A stretch of 64,000 bases of DNA from Paroedura picta (GCF_049243985.1 NC_135379.1:30141001-30205000), one strand, 5' to 3'. Shown: positions 24,626 to 36,173, counted from the stretch's first letter. Notes: a model not told the origin generated them from the letters alone. Made by a program: numbers and translations.

Positions 24626-25341
24626 TCTATGCTTATAGGTGGAGGGTATATTTGCAATAAATTACAGGCACACAAAAGCTTCTATCTTGAATAATATGGT
24701 GTCGGCTGTCGGCTTAAAAGCTGCCACTGAACTCCAGGTGACCCACCTGAATCCTACACACAGTTATCCCTTTCTATAGCCATCGAAATCAATGGGTTTT
24801 AAAAGGTATGACTCTCTTTAGGACTGAATTCTAGAAAGACACCCCCTCCTTTTCCATCTCCCATCTGGGCGTCAAAATCAAACGGAGAAACCCGGTGATT
24901 ATGTAGTTTTTGGTGTGGTTTTTAGTTTCGTTTTTTTTTAAGGGGACAATTCCCGTCAAAGGGAAGACACGGCCTCCTAGGATCGCCCTCCTGCTCTTCC
25001 TGAATCTTAGGTGAGGTCGGAGAGTCGCTTTTGACCTTCAGCGACTGGGAAAGGTCAAGGCGAGCTCTGCCGCTGTTTGATCTTCGCCGGGACTTTATAG
25101 GCAGCGGCGGCCGGACGCTTTCATTTCGACGCACGCTGGTCCCCGGCCTTCGGGACCTGGGCTGGGGGCACGGGAGGCTTATCGCGGGGCCTCATCTCCC
25201 TCTATACTATAAAGCCCGCGGGGTCAGAGAGCAGCTCTGGTTAAACTCATCCTCCAGAAGGATGGGTCTCACCCCCTTCTTCCCCGGGTAGTGCTTGGGG
25301 CGCCCCAGCAAATATCACGCCCATCTTCGAATGCCCTAGAG

Positions 25342-25477
25342 CAGGGGTGGTCAAACTGCGGCCCTCCAGATGTCCATGGACTACAATCCCCATGAGCCCC
25401 TGGCAGCGAACGCTGGCAGGGGCTCATGGGAATTGTAGTCCATGGACATCTGGCGGGCCGCAGTTTGACCACCTCTG
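25342..25477. mobile_element. Palindromic hAT-type element with perfect TSD
   Basis: It runs from CAGGGGTGGTCAAACTGCGG to the inverted CAGTTTGACCACCTCTG, with the perfect 8-bp duplication CCCTAGAG at 25334-25341 and 25478-25485. It is the best-preserved member in the window and lies inside a CpG-rich block. Confidence 0.95.
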
Positions 25478-26377
25478 CCCTAGAGAGAAGGGACCAGCTC
25501 GGTCGCTGGCAGCAGCAGGAAACAAACCGCTCCTGACTCCGATTTGCAGATGGCCAGAGCGAGGCCGGGACTTGCTCTCTTCTCGGGCCACGCAAAAGGC
25601 GGCTCACAAGCCCCGCGACGGCCGAGGTGAGTTTCAATCGGAAAGGGGTTATTATTATTATTTTGAAATGGCCCACTCAATACACCCGCATTCCCTGTAT
25701 CTCTGCCCAGAAGTAACCCCAGTGGCAGTGAAAGAAGCGCAGTCTGGATCCCTTGATCCTCCTTGAACCATCGGTGTGGCAGGTAACCCTCCTTGAGGAC
25801 TTCGGCCACTCCCCAACTATGGGGCTCCGCTGAGATGCTGGGACCCATCTGCCAGTCCTCAACTTGGGCTGCGCCGATCTCCCCTTTGCGCTCCGCCCGG
25901 CCACGAACACGCATCGCAGGCAGGCAGGGAAAGAGCGGACCTTCCCTTCCGCAGCCTGAGGGCGGCCAGGAGGGCTCTTGAGCAGAAGGCCCGCGGAGGC
26001 CCAGCAAGGCCTCCATGGAGAAGAGACCCGACTTTCTCCCGCCCACAAAACTGAGCCCCCAGCCCCATGAGCCTGGTCGTGTTCCTAAGGCCTGGGGGAG
26101 GGGGGGGGATTCCGTAGGCTCGCCATGAACTCGGCTGACCAGCCTCGGGCTGCTTACGGAGAAGACTCCTCCGTGGGAGCGTCCTTTCGACCGCAGCTGC
26201 CCTTCGTCGGCCTTGGAGACAGCGGAGGCGACCAGGAGGGTCGCTTTCCGTCCCAGCCTCCCCTGCTGACTGCTTCAGCAGCCCCCAGACCCCCGGGCCC
26301 CAGCCACTAGACTTCCTCGGCCGGTTCTCCCGCGCATCACTGGAGGCGGAGCCCCCCAAGCGACTCCTCCCCCGCCT

Positions 26378-26418
26378 CTCTCTCTCTCTCTGTCTCTCTC
26401 TCTGTCTCTCTCTCTCTC
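26378..26418. repeat. (CT)n-rich microsatellite
   Basis: CT dinucleotides interrupted by two TGT steps. Confidence 0.9.
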
Positions 26419-26450
26419 CAGATGGTCCTCTTCTGCCAACAGTTAGTCGG

Positions 26451-28559
26451 GCGTAAAGGAGGGTCTGCGTGGGAAGGATGGAGAGGGCTTCTAGGGAGCC
26501 TGGGTGTCTGTGGGGGAAAGAAAAAGAGAAAGTAAGGCTCTTACTCGCTTTCTGCCCTACTCCGACCTCTCTTGTGGGAGAAACAAGGCTATCGCTCTTA
26601 GAGAGCAGCAAGTAAAGAAAAAAGGTGTTAAAGTCAAAATAATAAAAGGCCCCCCTCCCGCAGACACGCATGCCACCCTCACCCCTTTTAGTTTGTTCAA
26701 TCCCAAACAACACCCGCTAGGAAATAAATCGTTTCACCCTTTGTGGGCATCCCCATACTTCATACCTTCCTAGGTATGCCGAGAGTTCCGGAGGGCTAAA
26801 CGGGGATCCCCCCCCCCCGTGGGGAGTTAATCTTCAAAGTCACATTCCGAGCAGTCACTGAAAAAACGGGAGAGGCATTTTATATTATATTATCCTTTTG
26901 CTACTCCCAATCCACAGCCCACTTCAAGCAGACCACGGACCTTTAGGCCAGTTTTGAAACCTGCGGTTCGAGGGCAGGGCCTGCAACATGTTTAGGATCG
27001 GAATGCTGTTCCCCACCCCGGGCTGCAGCTGGAGGGGCATCGAGAACCCAGACAGAAGTGGGGGTTTCATTTTAGTAAGCAGGTTTAGGATTGCTGCAAG
27101 GTGCCCGCCTCTGACATCTGTGTCCAATTGGGAAGGAAATGGCATCCTTTTAACCAATTCCCTTCAGTATTTATACCCCGCTTTGCTCCCGAATGGGGAC
27201 CCAAAGCGATTTAACAGCCTCCTCTCCTCCTCCGTTTTTACCATTGCAGCAGAAGCAGCAATCAGTGGGTGAAACTGGGTGCTGACTGGCTCAAGGTCAC
27301 CCTGGCAGAAAAAATGGGCCGGATCTGGGTTTCCCAAGTAATTGTCCTCCCCCCCTCCACCTTACCCACTAAGAGATCCTGTATTGGGGGAAAGACCTGG
27401 GCCAAGGAAGGAATGATCCCTTCGCAGCAGGTAGAGGCTATACTTACCGTGGCTCTGTCCATTCACTTCCCCAGGGGGTTTGTTTTCTGTTCCGGGGAAG
27501 GAGAAGGCGCTGGTAGAGCGCCTGCGATTCCTTTGCTGGCCGACTTACCAAGGTAACCATGTCGCTTCCCCCTCATCCCCCCTGCAGGTATTAGAAAAGG
27601 GGGGACCCTTGCCTTTACAAGTGCAACTATGTTCCCTTCCTTTTTCACTTCGTGCAAATCCTCAAAAATCCCCGTAAATTCTTTACCAGAATGGAAAACA
27701 TTATGGGGTTGACTTTGGTAAGCCCAATATGACCGGCATTCCGTGAAACAAGCGTAATCGAGTTACCAGTGACGGCCAGAGCACTTTTTAACAACAACGA
27801 GTCTATATTCTACTGTTAAGATTATTTCTTTCCAGATCGAGAATGGATTTGAACAGACACCACAGAGTCCGACCCCTATCCAACATTGCCTGTCTTGTTC
27901 TGAAATGTGAGGGATGCTGCATCTGCAGCCGGCCGACTTGTTTCTGACCAGCAGACTCCTGAAAAGCATCCTCGGTTGAAAGGCCTACCTGTGGAAAGAA
28001 AACAAAATATAACACCCCCTTTGAAGCAAGCGATCGGTTGGAATATACGGTAGGAAGGTGGGAAAGGGGGGAATTTACATCCAAGAACTAGTCCGTCTGT
28101 CTCTCCGTCTCCTTTGCTGGCTTGAAAACAACTCTTGCCTTTAAGGGGAAGAAAATATTAATCAGGAGGAACGGGCAGATTGTCAGGAACCCTCATTTCA
28201 AAGCAAAGTTTACAAACACAATTCGAAGGGAACCCCTCGCAAAGGGAGGAAGGGCAATTCAGAAGGGGGGGGCAAGAGGGTGTATCTTTCTCACACCTGG
28301 GAAGCGCCCCGCCGAATCTTCTCATCCGCTTCAGATCAAAGTCGTAGCTGTTCAAAAATAAAAAATCAAAAAAAATCAAAAGGTGACTTAACTGTCGCCC
28401 GGCAAAGCTTTCTTTCTCATGGGGGAACTCTCTGGTCTGCTGTCGACTCCCTTCCGCATCTGGCTTTTCACACGTCCCTCCAGCATCCTTCCCGGGGGCT
28501 CCTCACACCTGGGGCATCTCCTCCCCCCCCCCCGCCCGCCCCGGCTCCGCTCCGGCTCT
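26451..28559. other. EVX1 upstream flank
   Basis: Mixed-composition DNA without a gene. It includes a decayed SINE-like stretch at about 27168-27345 and unique AT-rich parts at 26820-27160 and 27690-28080. The latter could contain EVX1 regulatory sequence (inference). Confidence 0.4.
27168..27345 (+). mobile_element. Decayed SINE-like fragment
   Basis: 'tatttataccccgctttgctcccgaatgggga...caaagcgatttaac...ctcaaggtcaccc' follows a common reptilian SINE body. It is the closest recognisable mobile element to the EVX1 start, about 1.6 kb away. Confidence 0.5.
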
Positions 28560-28902
28560 TCCTTTCATCTTCCTGGCCGGCAGACGTTGCTATTTATCCC
28601 CCGGCCACGGAGTGAGTGGCGTCACCAGCGGCCCTGTAATGACGATTGCACCATTAAGGGATGACAGCTTTAGAAAGAAGAGGGCAACGGTGAGATCCCT
28701 CCCAGAGCCGGCGCTGCACACTGGAGCGCTCGCATCACAAGGTCACCCCCCGGCTCACCGCCGGCTGCTCTTCGCTGCCTTGGTCTGCTGGGAGGGGAGG
28801 GGGAGCAGAAGCGAGCGGGTGGATGGGGGCTGGGGTGGGGTGGGGGAGAGAGGGAGAGAGGGGGAGAGAGAGGAGCTGCACTGTCTCGGGAAGACGAGCA
28901 GG
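28560..28902 (+). promoter_or_regulatory. EVX1: Presumed EVX1 core promoter and 5' UTR
   Basis: The region directly upstream of the EVX1 start is CpG-rich. It holds a TATA-like TATTTAT at 28591-28597, CRE-like half-sites (GGCGTCACC at about 28618, ATGACG at about 28639) and homeodomain-type CATTAAG sequence near 28652. A purine tract with four G-runs lies at 28825-28846. There is an in-frame upstream ATG at 28639. The transcription start cannot be placed from sequence alone, so the promoter/UTR split is an inference. Confidence 0.5.
28825..28846 (+). other. G-quadruplex-type motif in presumed EVX1 5' UTR
   Basis: Four G-runs of 4-5 bases separated by 1-2 bases (28825-28829, 28832-28835, 28837-28840, 28842-28846), about 57 bases before the start codon on the coding strand. 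Confidence 0.8.
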
Positions 28903-29383
28903 ATGGAAACCAGGAAGGAGATGGTGATGTTTCTGGAAGGAAGTCCCCTTGGCCCTCTGGTCTCCAAGAGGGCTCCCGCTTTGGCCGAGAGCGGCGCCAG
29001 CCCAGGGAAGGAGCCCCCGGACAAGATGACCCACCGGAGCTGCCTGAGCCCCAGGTCCGGCGCCTTGTCCTCCCGGGAACCAAGAGGAGGAGGAGGAGGA
29101 GGAAGGCTGGAAGTGGCGGCGGAGGAGGAGGAGGAGGAAGAAGAAGAGGAGGAGGAAGAGGAGGAAGAAGAGGTGGAAGTCCTGCCGGGGACAGGGACAG
29201 TCCCAGAGAGCCGCTCTGCCGCCGCGCTTCTCTCGGCTGGCCAGCAACCCTCTCACCCCCGCCTGGCCGCCAAAGGCCAACCCAGCAGCTCGGACACCGA
29301 GTCGGATTTCTATGAGGAGATCGAGGTGAGCTGCACCCCGGACTGCGCCACCGGCACCGCCGAGTTCCTCCAGCATAGCAAAG
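28903..29383 (+). CDS. EVX1: EVX1 coding exon 1
   Basis: This exon encodes residues 1-160 plus the first base of codon 161. It carries the conserved start METRKEM, the CLSPR motif, the 17-Glu tract (29122-29172) and the conserved [15 protein letters not shown] segment. It ends at HSK before the donor AAAG|GTACCC with GT at 29384-29385 (phase 1). The frame stays open past the donor to about 29508, but that tail has no family similarity and is intronic. Confidence 0.95.
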
Positions 29384-32300
29384 GTACCCACCCCTCCTCC
29401 CACTGGCTCCAGTTCCCCCGGGCTTGGGAAGGCAGGCGCCGCGCCTTTCGGGGAGGGGGAGGGACTCCAGCTGTCGTGGAGGGGGAGGGAAAGGGATACC
29501 CGAAATAGGGGTGGGTGACCAGAAATGGGGGTCTGCGAAATTCCGGGTGAGAACTGAAGGCACGTGATTCGGTTTAAGTGCTTTGTGGACCCCAGCCCGC
29601 CCCCCTCCCCTCATATTGCACTCCCCTGAATCCATGGCTTGGCTTCCCTCTAAATGTCCACAGAGAGACAGATTCAATACCCCCCCCCCCAAACACACAT
29701 CTCCCGCTTTGAAGTGTAACGACGTGTTAATGGGGGACATGAAATCGCATCCTCGCAGAAGCGGCGTGTTCTGACCTCTGCAGATTTCTCCCCCTGCAGT
29801 CCAGACTTTTGTTGTAATACTGACCCCCCCCCCCCTCCCCACATGCCCCGATGCTTTTCCTGTTCGTAGGCATCAGACCGCGCCTCCTCGGGATTGCAGT
29901 GCCTGCTTCCCTTGCGCTCAGAAGAGGAGGGGGGCCCGAGGCAGCTCCCCCGGGCTGGAGCAAGATCAAAAGAGGCCGAGCGCCCGCCCGTCCCGGCTGG
30001 CCACAATCTCCGGGGTGTCGTCGGACTGAACTGTGCCTGGATGAGCCCGGGAGAAGCCCCCCCCCAGCCCCCACCCCGGAAGACTGTAAAAATCTCCGTA
30101 GAGAGCTTCGGCTGGCCAAAGGACTGGCGTCGCCTTTGCACTTTGGTTCGAAGTCCAAATTGCCTTGTCACTTCCCTGTCCCGGCGGCGCCAGCTCGGGA
30201 AATGGTCGCAGGGGCTTTAATGACCCTCGGCCTCATTCCGGCACAATGAGAGCTGGCTGCATTTGAAAGCCAAACGCCGAAACGGGGGGTGGTGGGGTGG
30301 GGTGGGGGGTGGCGCTTTCTCACCCCTCCCACCACCGCTCACCTCCACCCCCCCCCCCCAGCCCTAAACTCTTCAGAGCGGGAGGGGGGTTGGGCGCAAC
30401 AAAAGCCTCCTGGCCTGGCCCGGGAGGGGCCTTTCATCTCCATTGTCAGAAAGGACAATCTTCTGTCCTCCCCGCCGCCAGCATTTCTCCACCCCAGCGG
30501 CTCCTCTGAAGGGCCGGCGATTATCATGCGCAACGTGGCCACGGCAGGGTTTTTTGGCAATGCCGGGCCACTCACCCCCCCCCCCGCGCCAAAAGTGCCA
30601 GCGGAGGTCCTCCTCTTGCCATCTCTGGCGCCCAAAGAGGTTCCCTTGGGAATGACAGCGCAGCCTGACCTCCAGTAGTCTGAGAAGGGGGTCCCTCTGT
30701 GCAGCACTGCAGCCCCTGCGCTGGAAATGCCCGGGCTCGGTTAGGATCGCGGCTCTTCTAATCTAAGGGCTTTCCTGGTCCGGCGGGTAGAGTGAAGAGC
30801 GCCAAATGCGTCCTGGGGCGAGAAAGGGAGGGTGGGAAGAGAGCGGCTCCTTGGTTGCTGCCAGTTCCTTTCTATTTCACGTGGGCGAGCGCTTTCACTC
30901 GGGTCAGGATCCGGGCTTAGAAGGGGGAAAGAAAAACAAACAAACAGTGGGAAGGATTTCGGCTGCGGCCTCGCTCCGAATACCAAAGTCAAAGGCGCCT
31001 GGGCTCCCGGGGAGCTAGGTGACAGCCCACCAAAGAAGCCAGCACCGGGAGCCGAAATCCTTTTAGGATTGTGGACATCCGGCTTGGAAGGAAACGGTGA
31101 TCGGGACAGGCCTCCCTTGGAGGCCCGCAGTCCACAGAGCTGGCTGACCTCTGTCTCAAGGAGGGCCCAAGTCCAGCCCTGCCAGCTCCCGGAGGCCACG
31201 AATGATCTCTGGAAAGCAGGTCCGGAGGGGACGTCCTCTCGGGAAGGCAGCGTTGCTTGGCAGAGCCTGCCACTGAGACGGATGGACAGGGCTTCCAAAT
31301 AAAGCGGCCTAGGCTTGGCCTATCGGTTTCAACCCGAGCCGGAAGGTTTAACCCGAATACTGTTTCCTCTGGGTCAAGAGATCTGCTCCTGACCCCTGGC
31401 CATCCTCACCAGCCCAAGGGATCATGTTGGGATCTGCGGCCTTCTCGCCCCTGCTGGCCGGCGGCTCTCGCTCGGGTGGCAGCCCCCCAAAGCCACCCCC
31501 ACCCCACTCCTTGTGCCTCAGGAGGTCTCCCTCTCTGCTTCCCCACGCAGGGCAGTGCTCCGACACCTCGGCAGGCAGCCCAGGCAGCGGGGGCGACCCC
31601 CCGAAGAGCGGCGGCGGCGGCGGCGGCTCTCAAAGCTCGCTGGCCTGCAGCGCCAGCGATCAAATGCGCCGCTACCGCACGGCGTTCACCCGCGAGCAAA
31701 TCGCCCGCTTGGAGAAGGAGTTCTACCGGGAGAACTACGTCTCCAGGCCCAGGAGATGCGAACTGGCGGCCGCCTTGAATCTGCCGGAAACCACCATCAA
31801 GGTAGGCTGGCAGCCGGGGCTGGGGGGCTCCTGCTTCCAATTAGCACGATATAAACCTCCCAGGGCGGGGCTTCCGGCCACTGTGCCAGGTGCCCCCGGG
31901 AGGAGGGGGGGACTTCCGTGCCTGCGGCCCGAGAAAGGGGCCGCCAGTGACCCGCAGCCCTCCGCACGCCCCTTCGTTGCCTTGCAGCCCTCTTGCGAAG
32001 GACGGGCCCAAGACGGGAGCTTCCCGCCTTTCCTGGGGTGGGGGCTCCGAGGAGGTGGGGTTCCCAGTCCGCAGGGAGCCTGGTCGTTGGCCCAGCGGAG
32101 GGGCTGCGGGGCCTGCGGATTAGTCAGTTCAAGTACCCGGGAAGACTGGGGGTGCCCACCGCGGCTTAGGAGAGCTGCAGCCCTCTTCCCGGGGAGTAAG
32201 CGCCAGGATCACTGGCTGCCAAGAGAAGGGCGTCAGCGCTAGAGGCCTCGCTGCGGTTGAAACGGCTTGCGGATCCAGCTGTGGGTGCCAGGCGGGGCCC

Positions 32301-32811
32301 TAAAGGACAGAATCTGAGAAAGCTCCCTAGACAGGCTGCTGGGAAAGTGGAATGTGTGTGTCTCAGTTTGAACAACGCCCAGCATCGACGTTTCCGACTA
32401 TTTTAGTGGTTTCATATTAAACCACCGGCATGAAATAAATTTCACAGGCCAAGACTGCCGGGATACCAGCCGGTATCCCCTGCCAAGACTCTCCCATTCA
32501 CTGCTGTTAGGTGTAGCCTGCGCCTACCTCGCTCTGTGGACAGGGACTGCTTGCAATAGATCCAAAAGTCTCTGGTAGACATTTGAAGGTGGGGAGCCGG
32601 TAGGATGCAAGGCAGGAGAAGCAGCCCTCTGCCTTAAACCACAGAGCATTTAGCCAGACATGCCCTGGAGCTGGAGGGGGGGGGGGGGGGTCGCCAGCAA
32701 CTGGATTCCAAGGACGGTTCTTGGGGAAGCTGGTGGGACAAGGGGGTCGTGGGAAGCCCCATCACCACTGGGGAACGGTTTATGCAAACAGATAGGTCCC
32801 AGTCATTTCAG

Positions 32812-32879
<68 letters not shown>

Positions 32880-33896
32880 AACACACACTGTATTGTAGAC
32901 CCTGCTTTTTCTTTCAGGCAGGTCTCAAAGCGGGAATAATCATGTAAATCTGGCAGCTAGATTATGAGCGGGGATTTAAAAGGAGGCCAAACCCTCCCTG
33001 TATCAAGAGAAAACAGAGGCCAGACACGGTCTTTTGTTCCGTTGTCTGCGGGCCGCAATCCTAGGCTGCAAGAAGGTTGCCAATGGGATGCATGCTTCCC
33101 TGAGAATAAGCTTGACTGGAAAAGGCCCTGGCTTCCGCATCAATATCCCTCAAGCCGAACCGTCAGATGGACGGGAGGAAGCGCCTGCTGGTCTTGTGGG
33201 CGTCTACCAGTCGCCCTGCCCAGACTGACTGCAGGTCAGTCCCCACAGCTTCCCTGAGTGGGGATGAGTGGGCCGCGAGGGCCGCCTTCCCCCTCCCACT
33301 GGGTTGAGGCCCTCGCTGTGGTTTCTTCCCGTCTTCTCTGTCGCCGCCAGGTGTGGTTCCAGAATCGCCGCATGAAGGACAAGAGGCAGCGCCTGGCCAT
33401 GACTTGGCCCCACCCGGCCGACCCGGCCTTCTACACCTACATGATGAGCCACGCCGCGGCCACGGGCAACCTGCCCTACCCCTTCCCCTCCCACCTGCCC
33501 CTGCCCTACTACTCCCACATGGGCCTGGGGACGACATCGGCTTCCGCCGCCGCAGCAGCCGCCGCCGCCCCCTTCAGCTCCCCCCTGAGGCCGCTGGACA
33601 CCTTCCGGGTGCTGTCCCACCCCTACCCCCGCCCGGAACTGCTCTGCGCCTTCAGGCACCCTTCCTTGTACGCCGGGCCGGCCCATGGACTGAGCGGTGC
33701 CGGGGGCAGCCCGTGCTCCTGCCTGGCGTGTCACGGGGGCCAGTCCAACGGGCTGCCTCAGCGGCCTTCGGGATCGGACTTTACCTGCTCGGCCACCACC
33801 AGAACGGACTCTTTCCTCACCTTCACGCCCTCGGTGCTGAGCAAGGCCTCTTCGGTCTCCATGGACCAGCGAGAAGAGGTCCCCTTGACCAGATAA
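28903..33896 (+). CDS. EVX1: EVX1, even-skipped-type homeodomain transcription factor (3 coding exons)
   Basis: The coding sequence joins 28903-29383, 31551-31801 and 33351-33896, giving 425 residues; human EVX1 is about 407 from memory. The product is a nuclear DNA-binding factor, known in vertebrates for roles in posterior mesoderm and V0 spinal interneurons. An acidic/serine motif ([17 protein letters not shown]) lies at residues 128-144 and the homeodomain at about 199-258, with Arg5, Phe8, Leu16, Phe20, Trp48, Phe49, Asn51 and Arg53 in place. The C-terminus ends EEVPLTR. EVX1 rather than EVX2 is indicated by [11 protein letters not shown] and by [17 protein letters not shown], where EVX2 has Gly and Ser/Thr variants, and by the lack of the long Ala/Gly tracts of EVX2. 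Both introns are GT-AG. The start at 28903 matches the family N-terminus (METRKEM against MESRKDM) and has A at -3 and G at +4. Residues 74-90 are an unusual run of 17 Glu. Confidence 0.97.
29384..31550 (+). other. EVX1: EVX1 intron 1
   Basis: This 2,167-bp GT-AG phase 1 intron is GC-rich throughout and free of recognisable transposons, unlike the flanking intergenic DNA. It contains poly-C/poly-G runs and a strong G-quadruplex-type cluster at 30284-30309. Confidence 0.9.
30284..30309 (+). other. G-quadruplex-type motif in EVX1 intron 1
   Basis: G-runs at 30284-30289, 30294-30297, 30299-30302 and 30304-30309 with loops of 1-4 bases. Confidence 0.8.
31551..31801 (+). CDS. EVX1: EVX1 coding exon 2
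   Basis: The acceptor is a pyrimidine-rich tract ending CCCCACGCAG at 31550. The exon finishes codon 161 (Gly), then encodes a Ser/Gly-rich linker with six consecutive Gly (residues 181-186), the conserved LACSASDQ motif and homeodomain positions 1-46. It ends TIK before the donor AAG|GTAGGC (GT at 31802-31803, phase 0). The intron position between homeodomain residues 46 and 47 is the usual one for this family. Confidence 0.96.
31802..33350 (+). other. EVX1: EVX1 intron 2
   Basis: This 1,549-bp GT-AG phase 0 intron splits the homeodomain. It has no recognisable transposon. Near its middle is a compound (CT)n-(AC)n microsatellite (32815-32888), and a poly-G run lies at about 32678-32690. Confidence 0.9.
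32815..32888. repeat. (CT)n-(AC)n compound microsatellite in EVX1 intron 2
   Basis: About 23 CT units are followed by about 9 AC units and a short AAACACACAC extension. Confidence 0.97.
33351..33896 (+). CDS. EVX1: EVX1 coding exon 3 (terminal)
   Basis: The acceptor is TCGCCGCCAG at 33341-33350. The exon opens with [14 protein letters not shown], which completes recognition helix 3, followed by the EVX1-type [15 protein letters not shown] motif. It has a Pro/Tyr-rich region, an eight-residue Ala tract (310-317), [19 protein letters not shown], a Cys-rich CSCLACH motif, and a C-terminal Ser/Thr-rich segment ending [10 protein letters not shown]. The TAA stop is at 33894-33896. Confidence 0.97.
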   Translation: MWFQNRRMKDKRQRLAMTWPHPADPAFYTYMMSHAAATGNLPYPFPSHLPLPYYSHMGLGTTSASAAAAAAAAPFSSPLRPLDTFRVLSHPYPRPELLCAFRHPSLYAGPAHGLSGAGGSPCSCLACHGGQSNGLPQRPSGSDFTCSATTRTDSFLTFTPSVLSKASSVSMDQREEVPLTR

Positions 33897-34440
33897 GAGG
33901 CGCCGCTTCATCTCAGGTCGTCGCCGTCTCCTCTGCTCTCCAAGAGACCGGCCGCCAGTCCCAGCCAGGGGTCCGTCCCTCTGGACTGAATGGCGCTGAG
34001 CGGACCCCGGCGGGATTCAGCGCAATCTACGAGCGATTCCGACTCTGCGAAGGAGGCCGGTCGGTGGCGGGCAGACTCGGATGGAGCCACAAAAGCGGCT
34101 GCTGGGGGAGGAGGAGGACTTGGCCCAAGCGGACAGTTAGGAAGGCGACTCCCCCCACCCCGTCCCGAAGCAGACAAACACTGAAAAACATTATTTTGCA
34201 CCATCAAAAAAGAGCTTTTGGTTTGGTTTGGGTTTTTTTGTCTTTGAAGGACTTCTCTCAGCCTCAAGGGGGGAGGGCGGGCGGCCCCCACCACCCGCAG
34301 CAGATGCATAACCTTGTATGTGACTAAAAGGCAAATCTGAAATACTTGAAAGGAAGGCATTGTCTCTCTTAACAAAATGTATGCTTGATGACAGTAAAGA
34401 TTTATTCTTTGCCAGATTAAAAAGACAACGTGGTGGGGCT
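33897..34440 (+). other. EVX1: EVX1 3' UTR with candidate poly(A) signal
   Basis: Sequence after the stop includes an ATTAAA hexamer at 34416-34421, followed by a GT-rich stretch (CGTGGTGGGGCTATGTGG) suitable as a downstream element. This would give a 3' UTR of roughly 540 bp. Usage of this site is an inference. Confidence 0.5.
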
Positions 34441-36106
34441 ATGTGGATTCGAGGTTTACACCTTAGTTATTTCTATGTTTTAAATGCAATGACATGGGGG
34501 GGGCAGTCCTATTCGGCACTTTAGTTTTGGTGGGTGTGCTTTACCTTTCATCAACTTTCTCCCGTGATCCTTTGTCTCTTGCGCGTGCGAGAGTGAAATT
34601 GGCAGAAGGAAGCCCAGAGGGGTCAAAGCTATTTGTCCTTTAAAATAACAGCCTTCCATTGTCAGTTGCTGAATTCTGACCGCGCCGGCGAAATTAGCAA
34701 GCGCTGCTGTCTATGCAGGCGAAGCTTTTTTCAACGTGCGGCGCCTGCCGAGGATCCTCAGCCCGCAGCCTGCCAAACGCTAACAAGCCGCCAAGGGAAG
34801 AGATTAAATGACAGGGAGCCGGGGTCGGCCCTTCCCGCAACCGCCGGGCTGCAAATGAAAGCCACGGAACTTCCCTCTCCTTCCTGGTTCACCTTCAGTC
34901 CTGCCGATTTACATCCTCGCCTTCCTTGGACTTGACTATGCATTCTCCTTCACCCAGTGAGCCTCTGCCATCTTGAAGGGGTCACCGCCCCGTATTTACA
35001 GGCAGACCCCCCCACCCCCCGCAACACGCAGCCTCAAGCGTCAGGAAATGTTCCCGCGGAGAACAACCCCCAGTTTTGAGGGGGGATCTCGCCCTCCCTC
35101 CCTCCTTCCTCTCCCCGTCTCTATGTTTTAAATGCCTTGCCATTTAAGGGGGAGAACCCCATTTGGCATCTCCCCCCCCCCTTCTCCCTCTTCCCTCTTC
35201 CATGAAGTGGACTGGCAAATTCCTCTTCATCTATGATTGTTCAGATGGCCACTTCACCCAGGCCGCTTCTCCAATGTTTGTAGCCCTATTAGAAAGAGAA
35301 GAAAAAGCTAGAGGCGTGCAAAACAAGGTGCGAGATTTAAAAGCAAGTAATCAAGAAAGAAAACATGTTTGTATTTCATTAACTTATTTATTAATTAACT
35401 TATTTACTTCTTCAGACATTGTCCAAGTGACACTCCCGTTAACTTGTCATGGCAATAAGGGGAGTGGGGAGGAGGGGAGAAATTGTTACAACTTCATCAT
35501 TAACAGCCTAAGCCCAGAATCCATTAAACCGGAGTCCATCTAAAGTATCCCGTTTGAATTATGTAGTTCTTTAAAAAATGCATATGGTTCTTCTCCAAAG
35601 AACGTGAAGGGATTTAAATTGGGTCGTGCATACACGGAAGTAATTGACATCCAGGGAATTTTTTAAAAAATGAAATAATTGTAAGACGTTAGAAAACGCG
35701 TTTGCTGCCTTGATGGCAATGGAATTTCATGCTGCTTCCGTTCCAAGCTCCCCTGGTTAAATGGCTCGAAGATGATCCTTCGTCATTCAACCGTGGATCA
35801 CCACTGCTGGGACAGTTCACCTGCGCATGCCCTGTTGAAGTGAGGAAGGCAAAACCCACAGGAGACTCCCGGGCAGGCGCTCTGATCCCCTTCACTTCCG
35901 GGTGGGTCTAAGCAGCAGGGCGTCCTCCAAGGTTGTCTCCTGCGGACCGTTTCTGAACCACCTCCGTTCCTGCACTAATTGTTTATTCTCTGAAGAAGGA
36001 GAGAGGCAGTTCTCACTTTTCAAGAATATGATTTCTCGGTGGGTGCGAATGTTAACAACCCCTTTAGGTCGAGCTCTAAAAATGGAACATATGCCTCAGT
36101 CCAAAA

Positions 36107-36173
<67 letters not shown>

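Larger units (their letters stand above)
24840..26450. other. CpG-rich block upstream of EVX1
   Basis: CpG-rich from about 24,960 to 26,350, 2.5-4 kb upstream of the EVX1 start. No domain is visible in its open frames. It may be a regulatory CpG island or the promoter of an antisense or noncoding transcript (inference). A palindromic hAT-type element sits inside it. Confidence 0.45.

Noticed and set aside
28670-29842. 390-residue open frame on the minus strand opposite EVX1 exon 1
   Set aside because: It is Pro/Arg/Leu low-complexity sequence produced by the GC-rich antisense of EVX1 and its 5' region; no domain and no splice-consistent structure.
33353-34327. 324-residue open frame overlapping EVX1 exon 3 in another frame
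   Set aside because: A shifted reading of the EVX1 exon; the true frame has the complete homeodomain and conserved C-terminus.
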